Origin: Solirubrobacteraceae bacterium
Lineage (GTDB): Bacteria; Actinomycetota; Thermoleophilia; Solirubrobacterales; Solirubrobacteraceae
Assembly (NCBI GenBank): GCA_030447005.1
Contig: JAUJME010000038.1
Location: forward strand, 1 to 10,803
DNA: 10,803 bases
Reading direction: 5' to 3'
The translations under genes were made by a program, and so were the position numbers. Positions 5,467 through 10,803 of the stretch are shown piece after piece. Numbering within the stretch: the first letter of the stretch is position 1; each line of letters starts with the position of its first letter. The notes under the pieces were generated by a model. The model was not told the origin of the DNA and ran no database searches. It saw only the letters and a program-made list of their open reading frames with translations.

Positions 5467-6074
5467 CAGCGCGCGGTGAGCGACCGCTCGCGGCCGCGCC
5501 TGGCCGCGTACATGCGCCGGTCGGCCTCCTCCCACGCGGCGGCGAGCCCGGCGGCGGGGTCGCGCTCGGCGACCCCCAGCGACGCCATGATGCCGGCCGC
5601 CTCGAGCGCCGCGCCCAGGCGCTCGACCAGCGCGCGGGCGGTCTCGAGGTCGGCGTTGACCGCCAGCACCGCGAACTCGTCGCCGCCCACGCGGGCGACG
5701 GTGTCCGTGTCGCGCACCGCGGAGCCGAGCGCGGTCGCGGCCGCGCGCAGGAGCCCGTCGCCGGCGGGGTGACCGAGGGCGTCGTTGACCGCCTTGAGGC
5801 CGTCGAGGTCGATGGCCACGATCGAGGCCGGCTGGCCGTAGCGGGCGCAGCGCCGCTCCTCCGCCCGGAGCCCCACCTCCCAGCCGCGGCGGCTGCGGAC
5901 GCCGGTGAGCACGTCGGTGTAAGCCTCGGCCTCCGCGCGCTCCGCTCGCTGCCGGGACTGGAGCAGCGACGCGAGCAGCCGGTGGGCGAGGTCGCCGGCG
6001 GCAGGGTCGTCGAGGACGGACTCGGCCGCCTCCTCGAAGGAGCGGAAGGGTCTGCGCGAGCGATCCGTGCTCAT
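5466..6074 (-). CDS. Soluble GGDEF-domain diguanylate cyclase
   Basis: 202 residues; predicted to condense two GTP into the second messenger cyclic di-GMP. Residues 1-50 are polar and helical (possible short coiled coil, RQRAERAEAE), with no membrane segment and no recognisable sensor domain. The catalytic domain begins at DVLTGVRSRRG (54-64) and includes IDLDGLKAVND (88-98) for metal and base contacts. The signature is an intact GGDEF (130-134). Five residues before it, RDTD (121-124) fits the RxxD inhibitory site that gives product feedback. Both features point to an active, self-limiting cyclase. The ATG at 6074 is preferred; an in-frame GTG at 6083 adds three residues. No strong Shine-Dalgarno is visible. 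It is divergent from pncB (57 bases) and upstream of uppP in the same direction. What signal it reads is not apparent. Confidence 0.93.
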   Translation of the reverse strand: MSTDRSRRPFRSFEEAAESVLDDPAAGDLAHRLLASLLQSRQRAERAEAEAYTDVLTGVRSRRGWEVGLRAEERRCARYGQPASIVAIDLDGLKAVNDALGHPAGDGLLRAAATALGSAVRDTDTVARVGGDEFAVLAVNADLETARALVERLGAALEAAGIMASLGVAERDPAAGLAAAWEEADRRMYAARRGRERSLTAR

Positions 6075-6085
6075 GACCCACACAA

Positions 6086-6120
6086 CGCGGCGGGGGAGGC
6101 CGTTCCGCCGCGGTTATCGT
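6086..6120. promoter_or_regulatory. 8-bp inverted repeat and -10-like element in the GGDEF/pncB divergent spacer
   Basis: CGCGGCGG (6086-6093) and CCGCCGCG (6105-6112) form a perfect inverted repeat with an 11-base spacer. Immediately after it TATCGT (6115-6120) fits the TANNNT -10 pattern and would put the pncB start site a few bases before its ATG at 6132. The dyad would cover the -35 region. This could be a repressor site, but GC-rich palindromes arise easily by chance here. Confidence 0.35.
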
Positions 6121-6131
6121 CCCTGGTTCGC

Positions 6132-7229
6132 ATGAGCACCGGCACGCGCGCCCGCCTGAGCCCCGAGGTCTTCCGCCTGCCGCTGGCCAAGCTCCGCTCG
6201 GGCTACTACTCCGACGCCTACTTCACGCACACGAAGGCGCTGCTCGAGGCGGAGGGGCACCGGCCGCACGTCCTCATGCAGGTCTTCCAGCGCGAGGCGT
6301 CGTTCCTGGGCGGCGTCGACGAGGCGGTGGCGATCCTCCGCGGCTGCACGGGACGCTGCGCGCCCGACGGCGGCTGGATCGACGGCTGGGACGAGGTCGA
6401 GGTCCGCGCCCTGCACGAGGGCGACGAGATCGCACCGTGGGAGACCGTGATGACGATCGAGGGCGACTACTCGCTCTTCGCCCACCTCGAGACGGTCTAC
6501 CTCGGCTGCATGGCCCGCCGCACGCTCGTGATGCGCAACGTCCACGAGGTGGTCGAGGCCGCCGGCGGCAAGGCGATCCTCTACTTCCCCGCCCGCCACG
6601 ACCACTGGCTCGTGCAGACGGGCGACGGCTGGGCGGCGCACGTGGCCGGGGCGATCGGCGTCTCCACCGACGCGCAGGCGTCGTGGTGGGGCGGGCGCGG
6701 CGTCGGCACGGTCCCGCACGCGCTGATCGCCGCCTACGGGGGCTCGACGGTCGCCGCCGCGCGGACCTTCGCGCGCCACTTCGCCGACCAGATGCGGATC
6801 ACCGTGCTGGTGGACTTCGAGAACGACTCGGTGCGCACCGCACTCGAGGTCGCCGACGCGCTCGGCGACGATCTCTGGGGCGTGCGCCTGGACACGTCGG
6901 AGCGGCTCGCCGACGCCGGGCTGGTCGCGCGCATGGGGGAGGAGGCCGCGCCGCGCGGCGTCGCCCCCGAGCTCGCCGAGCTCGTCCGGACCGAGCTCGA
7001 CCGTGCCGGCCACCAGCGGGTGCGGATCGTGGCGTCGGGCGGCTTCAACGCGGAGCGCATCCGCGCCTTCGAGGCGGCCGGCGTCCCCGTCGACGCCTAC
7101 GGGGTCGGCTCGGCGCTCATCCGCGGCTCCAACGACTTCACGGCCGACATCGTGCTCAGCGACGGGCGCCCGGTGGCCAAGGCGGGCCGCGGCCTGCGCC
7201 CGAACGACCGCCTCGAGCTCGTCACCTAG
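6132..7229 (+). CDS. pncB: Nicotinate phosphoribosyltransferase
   Basis: 365 residues; joins nicotinate to phosphoribosyl pyrophosphate to give nicotinate mononucleotide in NAD salvage, in the cytoplasm. Recognisable parts are the N-terminal YYSDAYF (25-31), VFQREASF (51-58), GVSTDAQASWW (176-186), GTVPHALIAAYGG (192-204) with His196 a candidate for the phosphorylated/active-site His, VDFEND (227-232), GVRLDTSERL (250-259), ASGGFN (301-306) and DAYGVGSAL (321-329). It resembles the shorter archaeal-like NAPRTase class rather than the E. coli form. The ATG at 6132 begins MSTGTRARLS; long open sequence upstream in the same frame is antisense to the GGDEF gene and was excluded. No Shine-Dalgarno is present, consistent with a very short leader. 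PncA, which makes nicotinate, is encoded nearby on the other strand. Confidence 0.94.
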   Translation: MSTGTRARLSPEVFRLPLAKLRSGYYSDAYFTHTKALLEAEGHRPHVLMQVFQREASFLGGVDEAVAILRGCTGRCAPDGGWIDGWDEVEVRALHEGDEIAPWETVMTIEGDYSLFAHLETVYLGCMARRTLVMRNVHEVVEAAGGKAILYFPARHDHWLVQTGDGWAAHVAGAIGVSTDAQASWWGGRGVGTVPHALIAAYGGSTVAAARTFARHFADQMRITVLVDFENDSVRTALEVADALGDDLWGVRLDTSERLADAGLVARMGEEAAPRGVAPELAELVRTELDRAGHQRVRIVASGGFNAERIRAFEAAGVPVDAYGVGSALIRGSNDFTADIVLSDGRPVAKAGRGLRPNDRLELVT

Positions 7230-7237
7230 CCCGCGCC

Positions 7238-7807
7238 TCAGAGCAGCGGCACGAACCGCACGCCCTCCAGGCGGCGGCGCCTGAGCCGCCGCCCGTCGCG
7301 CGAGCGGCGGACGAGCACGAGCCGCTGCGCGTCGGCGTGGCCCACGGGCGCCACGAGCCGCCCGCCCGGCGCGAGCTGCTCCTCGAGCGCGGGCGGGACG
7401 GCGCGCGCCGCGCAGGCGACGTTGATCGCGTCGAAGGGAGCCGCCTCGGGCAGCCCGCCGGCTCCGTCGCCGACGCGCAGCGTGACGTTGGCCGCGCCCG
7501 CCGAGCGCAGGCGGGCGGCCGCTCCGGCCGACAGCTCCGCGTCGCGCTCGACCGACCACACGTGCGCCGCGAGCCGGGCGAGGAGCGCGGCGTGGTAGCC
7601 CGAGCCCGTGCCGACGTCGAGGACGCGCTCGGAGCCGTCGAGCTCGAGCAGCGCGCACATGCGCGCGACCACCAGCGGCTGGGAGATCGTCTGCCCGCCG
7701 CCGATCGGCAGCGGCCGGTTCTCCCACGCCTCCGCGACGAGCTCGGGATCGACGAAGCGGTCGCGCGGCACGCTGCGCACCGCCTCGAGCACGCGCTCGT
7801 CCCCCAC
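7238..7807 (-). CDS. pcm: Protein-L-isoaspartate O-methyltransferase
   Basis: SAM-dependent methyltransferase that starts repair of isoaspartyl residues in aged proteins. From the GTG at 7807 it is 189 residues, with family motifs GGGQTISQP (36-44), VLDVGTGSGY (62-71, SAM-binding motif I), VWSVERD (83-89) and a C-terminal VRFVPLL. The start is doubtful: codons just upstream, between the pncA stop and this GTG, read RLVAQLRAARV, which matches the conserved N-terminal helix of the family (usually RxVxQLRxRGI), yet no ATG, GTG or TTG occurs there in frame. A CTG at 7822 is one possibility. The gene is last in a four-gene minus-strand operon, 37 bases after pncA, and converges on pncB with only 8 bases between the stops. 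Confidence 0.9.
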   Translation of the reverse strand: MGDERVLEAVRSVPRDRFVDPELVAEAWENRPLPIGGGQTISQPLVVARMCALLELDGSERVLDVGTGSGYHAALLARLAAHVWSVERDAELSAGAAARLRSAGAANVTLRVGDGAGGLPEAAPFDAINVACAARAVPPALEEQLAPGGRLVAPVGHADAQRLVLVRRSRDGRRLRRRRLEGVRFVPLL

Positions 7808-7844
7808 GCGCGCGGCGCGCAGCTGGGCGACGAGGCGGTCGGCC

Positions 7845-8393
7845 TCAGCCCGCGTGGGCCACCTCGGCGCCGGCCGCCCGGAGCTCGTCGAGCGCGCGGT
7901 CGGCGTCCCGCGGCTCGACGTCGACGCCGCACACCGCGCCCTCGTCGACCCGCACCGCCAGCCCGGCGCGGAGCGCGTCGAGCGCGGTGTGCTTGACGCA
8001 GTAGTCCGTCGCCAGGCCGACGACGGTGACCTCGTCGACCCCCCGCTCGGCGAGCAGGGCGGCGAGCTCGGTGGCCTGGAAGCCCGAGTAGCCCTCCGTG
8101 TCGCGGGCCTGGCCCTTGTCGATCACCACGTCGACGTTCGCGCGCTCGAGCGAGGGATGGAGCTCGGCCCCGGGTGTGCCCTGGACGCAGTGGACGGGCC
8201 AGGTGCCGCCCTGCTCGGTGAACGATCCGTGGTCCGGAGGGTGCCAGTCGCGGGTGGCGACGACCAGGTCGAAGTCGCCCGAGCCCGCGAGCGCGTTGAT
8301 CCGCGGGGCGATCTCGTCGCCGCCGGCCACGCCGAGCGCGCCGCCCGGCGTGAAGTCGTTCTGGAAGTCGACGACGATCAGCGCGCGCGGCAT
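7845..8393 (-). CDS. pncA: Nicotinamidase (isochorismatase-like hydrolase)
   Basis: 182 residues; hydrolyses nicotinamide to nicotinate and ammonia, feeding PncB in NAD salvage. The catalytic triad is visible: Asp9 in VVDFQNDF, Lys93 in DKG and Cys132 in TDYCV. Metal ligands known in mycobacterial PncA have counterparts in RDWHPPDH (Asp49, His51, His55), and GTWPVHCVQGTPG (63-75) supplies the conserved His68 region. Length equals that of known nicotinamidases. The ATG at 8393 is fixed by the family start MPRALIVVDFQNDF; open sequence upstream in the frame lies inside the eRF1-like gene and was excluded. The eRF1-like gene ends 10 bases upstream and pcm follows, so it sits inside an operon. 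Another isochorismatase-superfamily amidase is possible but less likely given pncB nearby. Confidence 0.93.
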   Translation of the reverse strand: MPRALIVVDFQNDFTPGGALGVAGGDEIAPRINALAGSGDFDLVVATRDWHPPDHGSFTEQGGTWPVHCVQGTPGAELHPSLERANVDVVIDKGQARDTEGYSGFQATELAALLAERGVDEVTVVGLATDYCVKHTALDALRAGLAVRVDEGAVCGVDVEPRDADRALDELRAAGAEVAHAG

Positions 8394-8403
8394 GGGATCG
8401 AGC

Positions 8404-9549
8404 CTAGTAGCGCAGGATGGCCCCGATGCCGCCGTGGGCGCCCAGGTCGGCGAAGCGGCGGATGACCCGGACCGCGGCCGACTGCTCCATGGCCTTCTCG
8501 ATCGCCGACTCGACGATGTCGGGTTGTGCCTCCAGCTGCGGCTCGTCGACCGGGACGGTCCCCGCGTCGGCGGTGAGCATGCCCGTCCGGATCTCGACGA
8601 GGCCGCTCGAGCGGAAGCCCTCCTCGAGCAGGAGCACCTCCACCTTGAACTCGTTGAGGGCCTCGAGCGTCGGCTGCAGCCCGGCCGTCGCGCGCCCACC
8701 GCGGCCGATCTCCTGGGCGAAGCGGTCGAGCACCTCTCGCTCGCGCAGCCGCTCGTCCTCGTCGATCACCGGCGCGGCGGCCTCGCGGACCTCGTCCGTG
8801 GAGGAGTTCTCGATGTCGATCGAGATCCGGCCGGCGAGCTTCTCGGCGAGGTAGGGATGCAGGTGGCTCTCCATCTCGCTCGTCAGCTCGGGCGGTGTGC
8901 CCACCAGCAGCCGGTCGAACGGGCGGCGCTTGAAGTAGCGGAAGAGCTCCTGCGCGACGTGCTCGAGGTGGTCGCGCTTGTCCTCCTCGACGCTGCGCTC
9001 GTAGCGCGCCTGCGACCAGCCGCCCTGCGAGTGCTGGTTCTTGACCTCGTCGTCGATGCGCCCGAGGTCGGTGAAGCCGGTGGCGGCGCCGATCAGCACG
9101 CGCGCCGTGCGCCGGTTGGCGAGCAGGATGCAGACCCGCTCGGCCTCGCCCTGCAGGACGAGCGGCTCGAGGTAGGCCGTGTGGTTGACGATCGCCCTCG
9201 ACTCGATGGGGTGCGGCAGGGGGACGACCTCGAGCAGGTCGGCCGGCGCGCAGGCGTAGACCGCGAGGCCCTGGACGCCGCCCGACGCGATGTCGCCGCC
9301 CTCGAGGACCTCCTTGACCCGCTCGACGTCGGCGCGCAGCGCCTGGTGCTCGTCGTGCTCGAGCCCCTCGGCCTCCTCGACCCGATGCGAGGCCTCGGTG
9401 AGCACCGAGGTGATCGCGGTGGCGCGCGCGGCGCCCGTCGCGAACTCGCTCGGGTCCAGGTTGAGGAAGACGGAGAGGACGCGGCCGCGGTCGGGGTGCA
9501 GGTCGGCGAGGCGGCGCAGCCGGCCGCGGGTGAGGGTGGGAGCAGCCAT
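8404..9549 (-). CDS. Bacterial eRF1-like (baeRF/Vms1-like) protein with GGW in place of GGQ
   Basis: 381 residues with the plan of archaeal/eukaryotic release factor 1. An N-terminal domain is followed by an RNase H-like central domain (about 135-270). A C-terminal L7Ae-like domain (about 275-381) ends AHGGIGAILRY, nearly identical to the end of aRF1/eRF1. In the central domain, the loop equivalent to GGQSxxRF reads GGWSQARYER (176-185), so the peptidyl-hydrolysing Gln is a Trp, with Gln180 two residues on. Bacterial members (baeRF families, actinobacterial Vms1-like factors) are thought to act in ribosome rescue or nascent-chain release from stalled 50S subunits. The C-terminal domain lacks the Cys zinc motif of aRF1. 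It lies 10 bases after the nucleotidyltransferase-fold gene and 10 before pncA. Fold assignment is confident; biochemical role is inferred. Confidence 0.85.
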   Translation of the reverse strand: MAAPTLTRGRLRRLADLHPDRGRVLSVFLNLDPSEFATGAARATAITSVLTEASHRVEEAEGLEHDEHQALRADVERVKEVLEGGDIASGGVQGLAVYACAPADLLEVVPLPHPIESRAIVNHTAYLEPLVLQGEAERVCILLANRRTARVLIGAATGFTDLGRIDDEVKNQHSQGGWSQARYERSVEEDKRDHLEHVAQELFRYFKRRPFDRLLVGTPPELTSEMESHLHPYLAEKLAGRISIDIENSSTDEVREAAAPVIDEDERLREREVLDRFAQEIGRGGRATAGLQPTLEALNEFKVEVLLLEEGFRSSGLVEIRTGMLTADAGTVPVDEPQLEAQPDIVESAIEKAMEQSAAVRVIRRFADLGAHGGIGAILRY

Positions 9550-9559
9550 GCGGTCGGCT

Positions 9560-10144
9560 CTACCCCGCCCGGGTGGCGGCGGAACCCGCCGGCAGGATCC
9601 CCAGACCGTCGATGAGCACGAAGAACGCCGCCGCGAACGGGTTGCCCTCGGTGCGGCGGCGGACCTCGTCCCAGTCGATCTTCTCGCGCAGCGCGCGGGC
9701 GATCGGGAGCAGCCGCTCGTAGCGGATCGAGTGCTCCGTCATGGCATGGAGCTTCGTGGTCACCACGTCCTCGAGCGCCATCACCGGCATGCGCATGGAG
9801 AGGACGTCGAGCTCCTCGCCGCGCGCGAAGGCGTCGTCGTCGATGTCCATTCCGCTCGGCCCGTAGATCAGGTCGACGAGGATCTCACCGTCCCAGGCCT
9901 TCACGAGCCACTCCTCAGGCGGGCGCTCGCGCCGCATGCCGGTGCCCTCGAGCGCCTCGAGCGCCCGCTCGGCGTCCTGCTCGCGGATCATGAGGTCGAG
10001 GTCGTGGCGTGTCTCGGGCGCCCCGCGCGCCCAGCAGGCCAGGCTGCCGCCCAGCAGGAAGGGGATCTCGGCGTCGCGGAGAGCGGCCACGCTGCGCTTC
10101 AGCGTGGCCTCGAACTCACCGAAGGAGGGCTCGTGCTCGGGCAT
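9560..10144 (-). CDS. Nucleotidyltransferase-fold protein of unknown substrate
   Basis: 194 residues. FLLGGSLACWARGAPETRHD (29-48) followed by DLDL (48-51) and a third acid in EILVDLIYG (Asp91) form the pol-beta-type nucleotidyltransferase signature: GGS (32-34), two metal Asp (48 and 50) and the partner Asp91. The rest, with ALEDVVTTKLHAM (123-135), follows proteins often annotated as nucleotidyl transferase or DUF6036/AbiEii-like. Such proteins may move a nucleotide onto RNA, protein or a small molecule; the target here is unknown. No antitoxin-like or HEPN partner is adjacent, so a toxin-antitoxin role is not supported. It is the first gene of the minus-strand operon; its start (ATG 10144) lies 34 bases from the divergent phosphoesterase. 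No strong Shine-Dalgarno was seen. Confidence 0.8.
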   Translation of the reverse strand: MPEHEPSFGEFEATLKRSVAALRDAEIPFLLGGSLACWARGAPETRHDLDLMIREQDAERALEALEGTGMRRERPPEEWLVKAWDGEILVDLIYGPSGMDIDDDAFARGEELDVLSMRMPVMALEDVVTTKLHAMTEHSIRYERLLPIARALREKIDWDEVRRRTEGNPFAAAFFVLIDGLGILPAGSAATRAG

Positions 10145-10148
10145 AGGT

Positions 10149-10165
10149 CCGGGTGCTACCCGGGT
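10149..10165. promoter_or_regulatory. Overlapping palindromes in the 34-bp divergent spacer
   Basis: CCGGGT (10149-10154), loop GCT, ACCCGG (10158-10163) is a perfect 6-bp inverted repeat; its right arm also starts the palindrome ACCCGGGT (10158-10165). It fills the middle of the gap between the nucleotidyltransferase-fold gene and the phosphoesterase gene and could be a shared operator. No clear promoter elements are visible around it. Confidence 0.3.
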
Positions 10166-10170
10166 AAGGA
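10166..10170 (+). promoter_or_regulatory. Shine-Dalgarno AAGGA for the phosphoesterase
   Basis: AAGGA ends 8 bases before the ATG at 10179, an ideal spacing, and decides the start of the phosphoesterase gene. Confidence 0.65.
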
Positions 10171-10178
10171 CCCCGGCG

Positions 10179-10803
10179 ATGCCAGTTTCCGCAGAAGGTC
10201 AGCCCGCTACCGAGCCCGAGTCGGCCCGCCTGCGCATCGCGGCGGCCGGCGACGTGCATTGCGGCGAGACGACGGACCGCGAGGCGCTCGCCGCCGCCTT
10301 CGCCGGCGCCGCCGAGCGGGTCGACCTCATCCTGCTCGCCGGCGACCTGACCACGCACGGCGAGCCCGAGCAGGCGGCCATCCTCGCCGGAGCGTGCCGC
10401 GACCTCGGCGTCCCGGTGCTCACCGTCCTCGGCAACCACGACTGGCACTCCAACCGCCGCGACGAGCTGGTGGCCGCGCTCGAGGAGGGGGGCATCGACG
10501 TCATCGACGGCGAGCACCGCGTCCTCAGCGTGGACGGGACGGACGTCGGCGTCGCGGGCGTGAAGGGCTTCGTCGGCGGCTTCCCCGGCTCCCACATGCC
10601 GGACTTCGGCGAGCCGTCGCTGCGGGCGGTCTACGCGGAGGGCGCCGAGGAGGTCGCCGCGCTCGACGCCGGACTGCGCGCCATCGCGACGTGCCCGTTC
10701 CGCGTCGTGCTCATGCACTACGCGCCGACCACGGAGACCCTCGTGGGGGAGCGGCGCGACATCTGGGCGTTCCTGGGGACGGACCGGCTCGCGCCGCCGA
10801 TCG
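10179..10803 (+). CDS. Calcineurin-like metallophosphoesterase, 3' end outside window
   Basis: 208 codons are visible before the window ends with no stop. The protein shows the metal-binding motifs of the family in order: GDVH (24-27), AGDL (54-57), GNHDWH (85-90) and MHYAP (179-183); the last motif (GHxH) should lie beyond the edge. These enzymes hold two metal ions and cleave phosphate mono- or diesters. This one is cytoplasmic by sequence, having no signal peptide or membrane helix. Closest general class is the CpdA/Icc-like cyclic nucleotide phosphodiesterases and related uncharacterised phosphoesterases, but the substrate cannot be told. The ATG at 10179 is supported by AAGGA at good spacing; the first ~17 residues (PVSAEGQPATEPESA) are a disordered-looking lead-in before the core strand RLRIAAAGDVH. 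Divergent from the nucleotidyltransferase-fold operon. Confidence 0.88.
   Translation, partial: MPVSAEGQPATEPESARLRIAAAGDVHCGETTDREALAAAFAGAAERVDLILLAGDLTTHGEPEQAAILAGACRDLGVPVLTVLGNHDWHSNRRDELVAALEEGGIDVIDGEHRVLSVDGTDVGVAGVKGFVGGFPGSHMPDFGEPSLRAVYAEGAEEVAALDAGLRAIATCPFRVVLMHYAPTTETLVGERRDIWAFLGTDRLAPPI

Noticed and set aside
3920..5479. Long plus-strand open frame across the regulator and uppP
   Set aside because: Arg/Pro-rich out-of-frame reading of the regulator continuing antisense to uppP; no domain character.
6114..7727. Very long minus-strand open frame opposite pncB and pcm
   Set aside because: Its composition (His/Asp/Arg/Val-rich, repetitive) is a typical antisense shadow of GC-rich genes; pncB and pcm motifs explain the region.
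8098..9615. Long plus-strand open frame opposite the eRF1-like gene
   Set aside because: Antisense shadow with no recognisable motif; the minus-strand protein has clear family signatures including GGIGAILRY.
9560..10144. Nucleotidyltransferase-fold gene as half of a toxin-antitoxin pair (AbiE or MNT/HEPN type)
   Set aside because: Neither neighbour resembles a HEPN protein or AbiEi antitoxin; the adjacent genes are an eRF1-like factor and a phosphoesterase.
1..10803. tRNA, rRNA, CRISPR, insertion sequence or phage integration signals
   Set aside because: No cloverleaf, regularly spaced repeat, transposase or integrase motif, or terminal inverted repeat was seen on either strand by eye.

Overview
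The window is very GC-rich throughout, with third codon positions almost always G or C. It carries Actinobacteria-style genes: a DtxR-family regulator behind a leaderless promoter, an actinobacterial eRF1-like protein, and a small helical protein next to a metal P-type ATPase. I read it as an actinomycetote chromosome, possibly from a deep branch such as Thermoleophilia/Solirubrobacterales. That placement is inference, because no rRNA or other marker gene is present. I see no insertion sequence, CRISPR array, tRNA, rRNA or prophage; this is ordinary chromosome, densely packed with genes.

Left third (1-4652): a transition-metal block. A heavy-metal P-type ATPase enters from the left edge, missing its N-terminus. 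Its usual CPC transport motif is replaced by a cysteine-free sequence. It overlaps a small DUF1490/PacL-like membrane protein by 8 bases. After a hairpin-rich convergent gap, a minus-strand pair encodes a Tat-exported two-domain multicopper oxidase and, translationally coupled to it (TGATG), a ZIP metal transporter with an extracytoplasmic domain. A divergent DtxR/MntR-type regulator faces them across a 111-base spacer, which is AT-rich compared with its surroundings. The spacer holds a symmetric dyad (3816-3850) and a clean TTGACC-N16-TAGACT promoter sitting 7 bases before the regulator ATG. The residues at the regulator's second metal site look manganese-type rather than iron-type. The likely logic is metal-responsive control of an oxidase and transporter pair, with a nearby efflux ATPase; manganese is the best guess.

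Middle (4592-7229): uppP (undecaprenyl-diphosphate phosphatase) lies antisense to the last 61 bases of the regulator. Upstream of it on the same strand is a compact soluble GGDEF diguanylate cyclase. Divergent from that is pncB (nicotinate phosphoribosyltransferase).

Right third (7238-10803): a tight minus-strand operon is transcribed in the order nucleotidyltransferase-fold protein, bacterial eRF1-like protein (GGW in place of GGQ), pncA (nicotinamidase), pcm (protein-L-isoaspartate methyltransferase), with gaps of 10, 10 and 37 bases. PncA and PncB together make the deamidating nicotinamide-to-NAD salvage route. A divergent calcineurin-like phosphoesterase runs off the right edge.

The strongest lead is the metal block: an oxidase and ZIP transporter, a Mn-type regulator, a candidate operator, and a CPC-less ATPase with a PacL-like partner.
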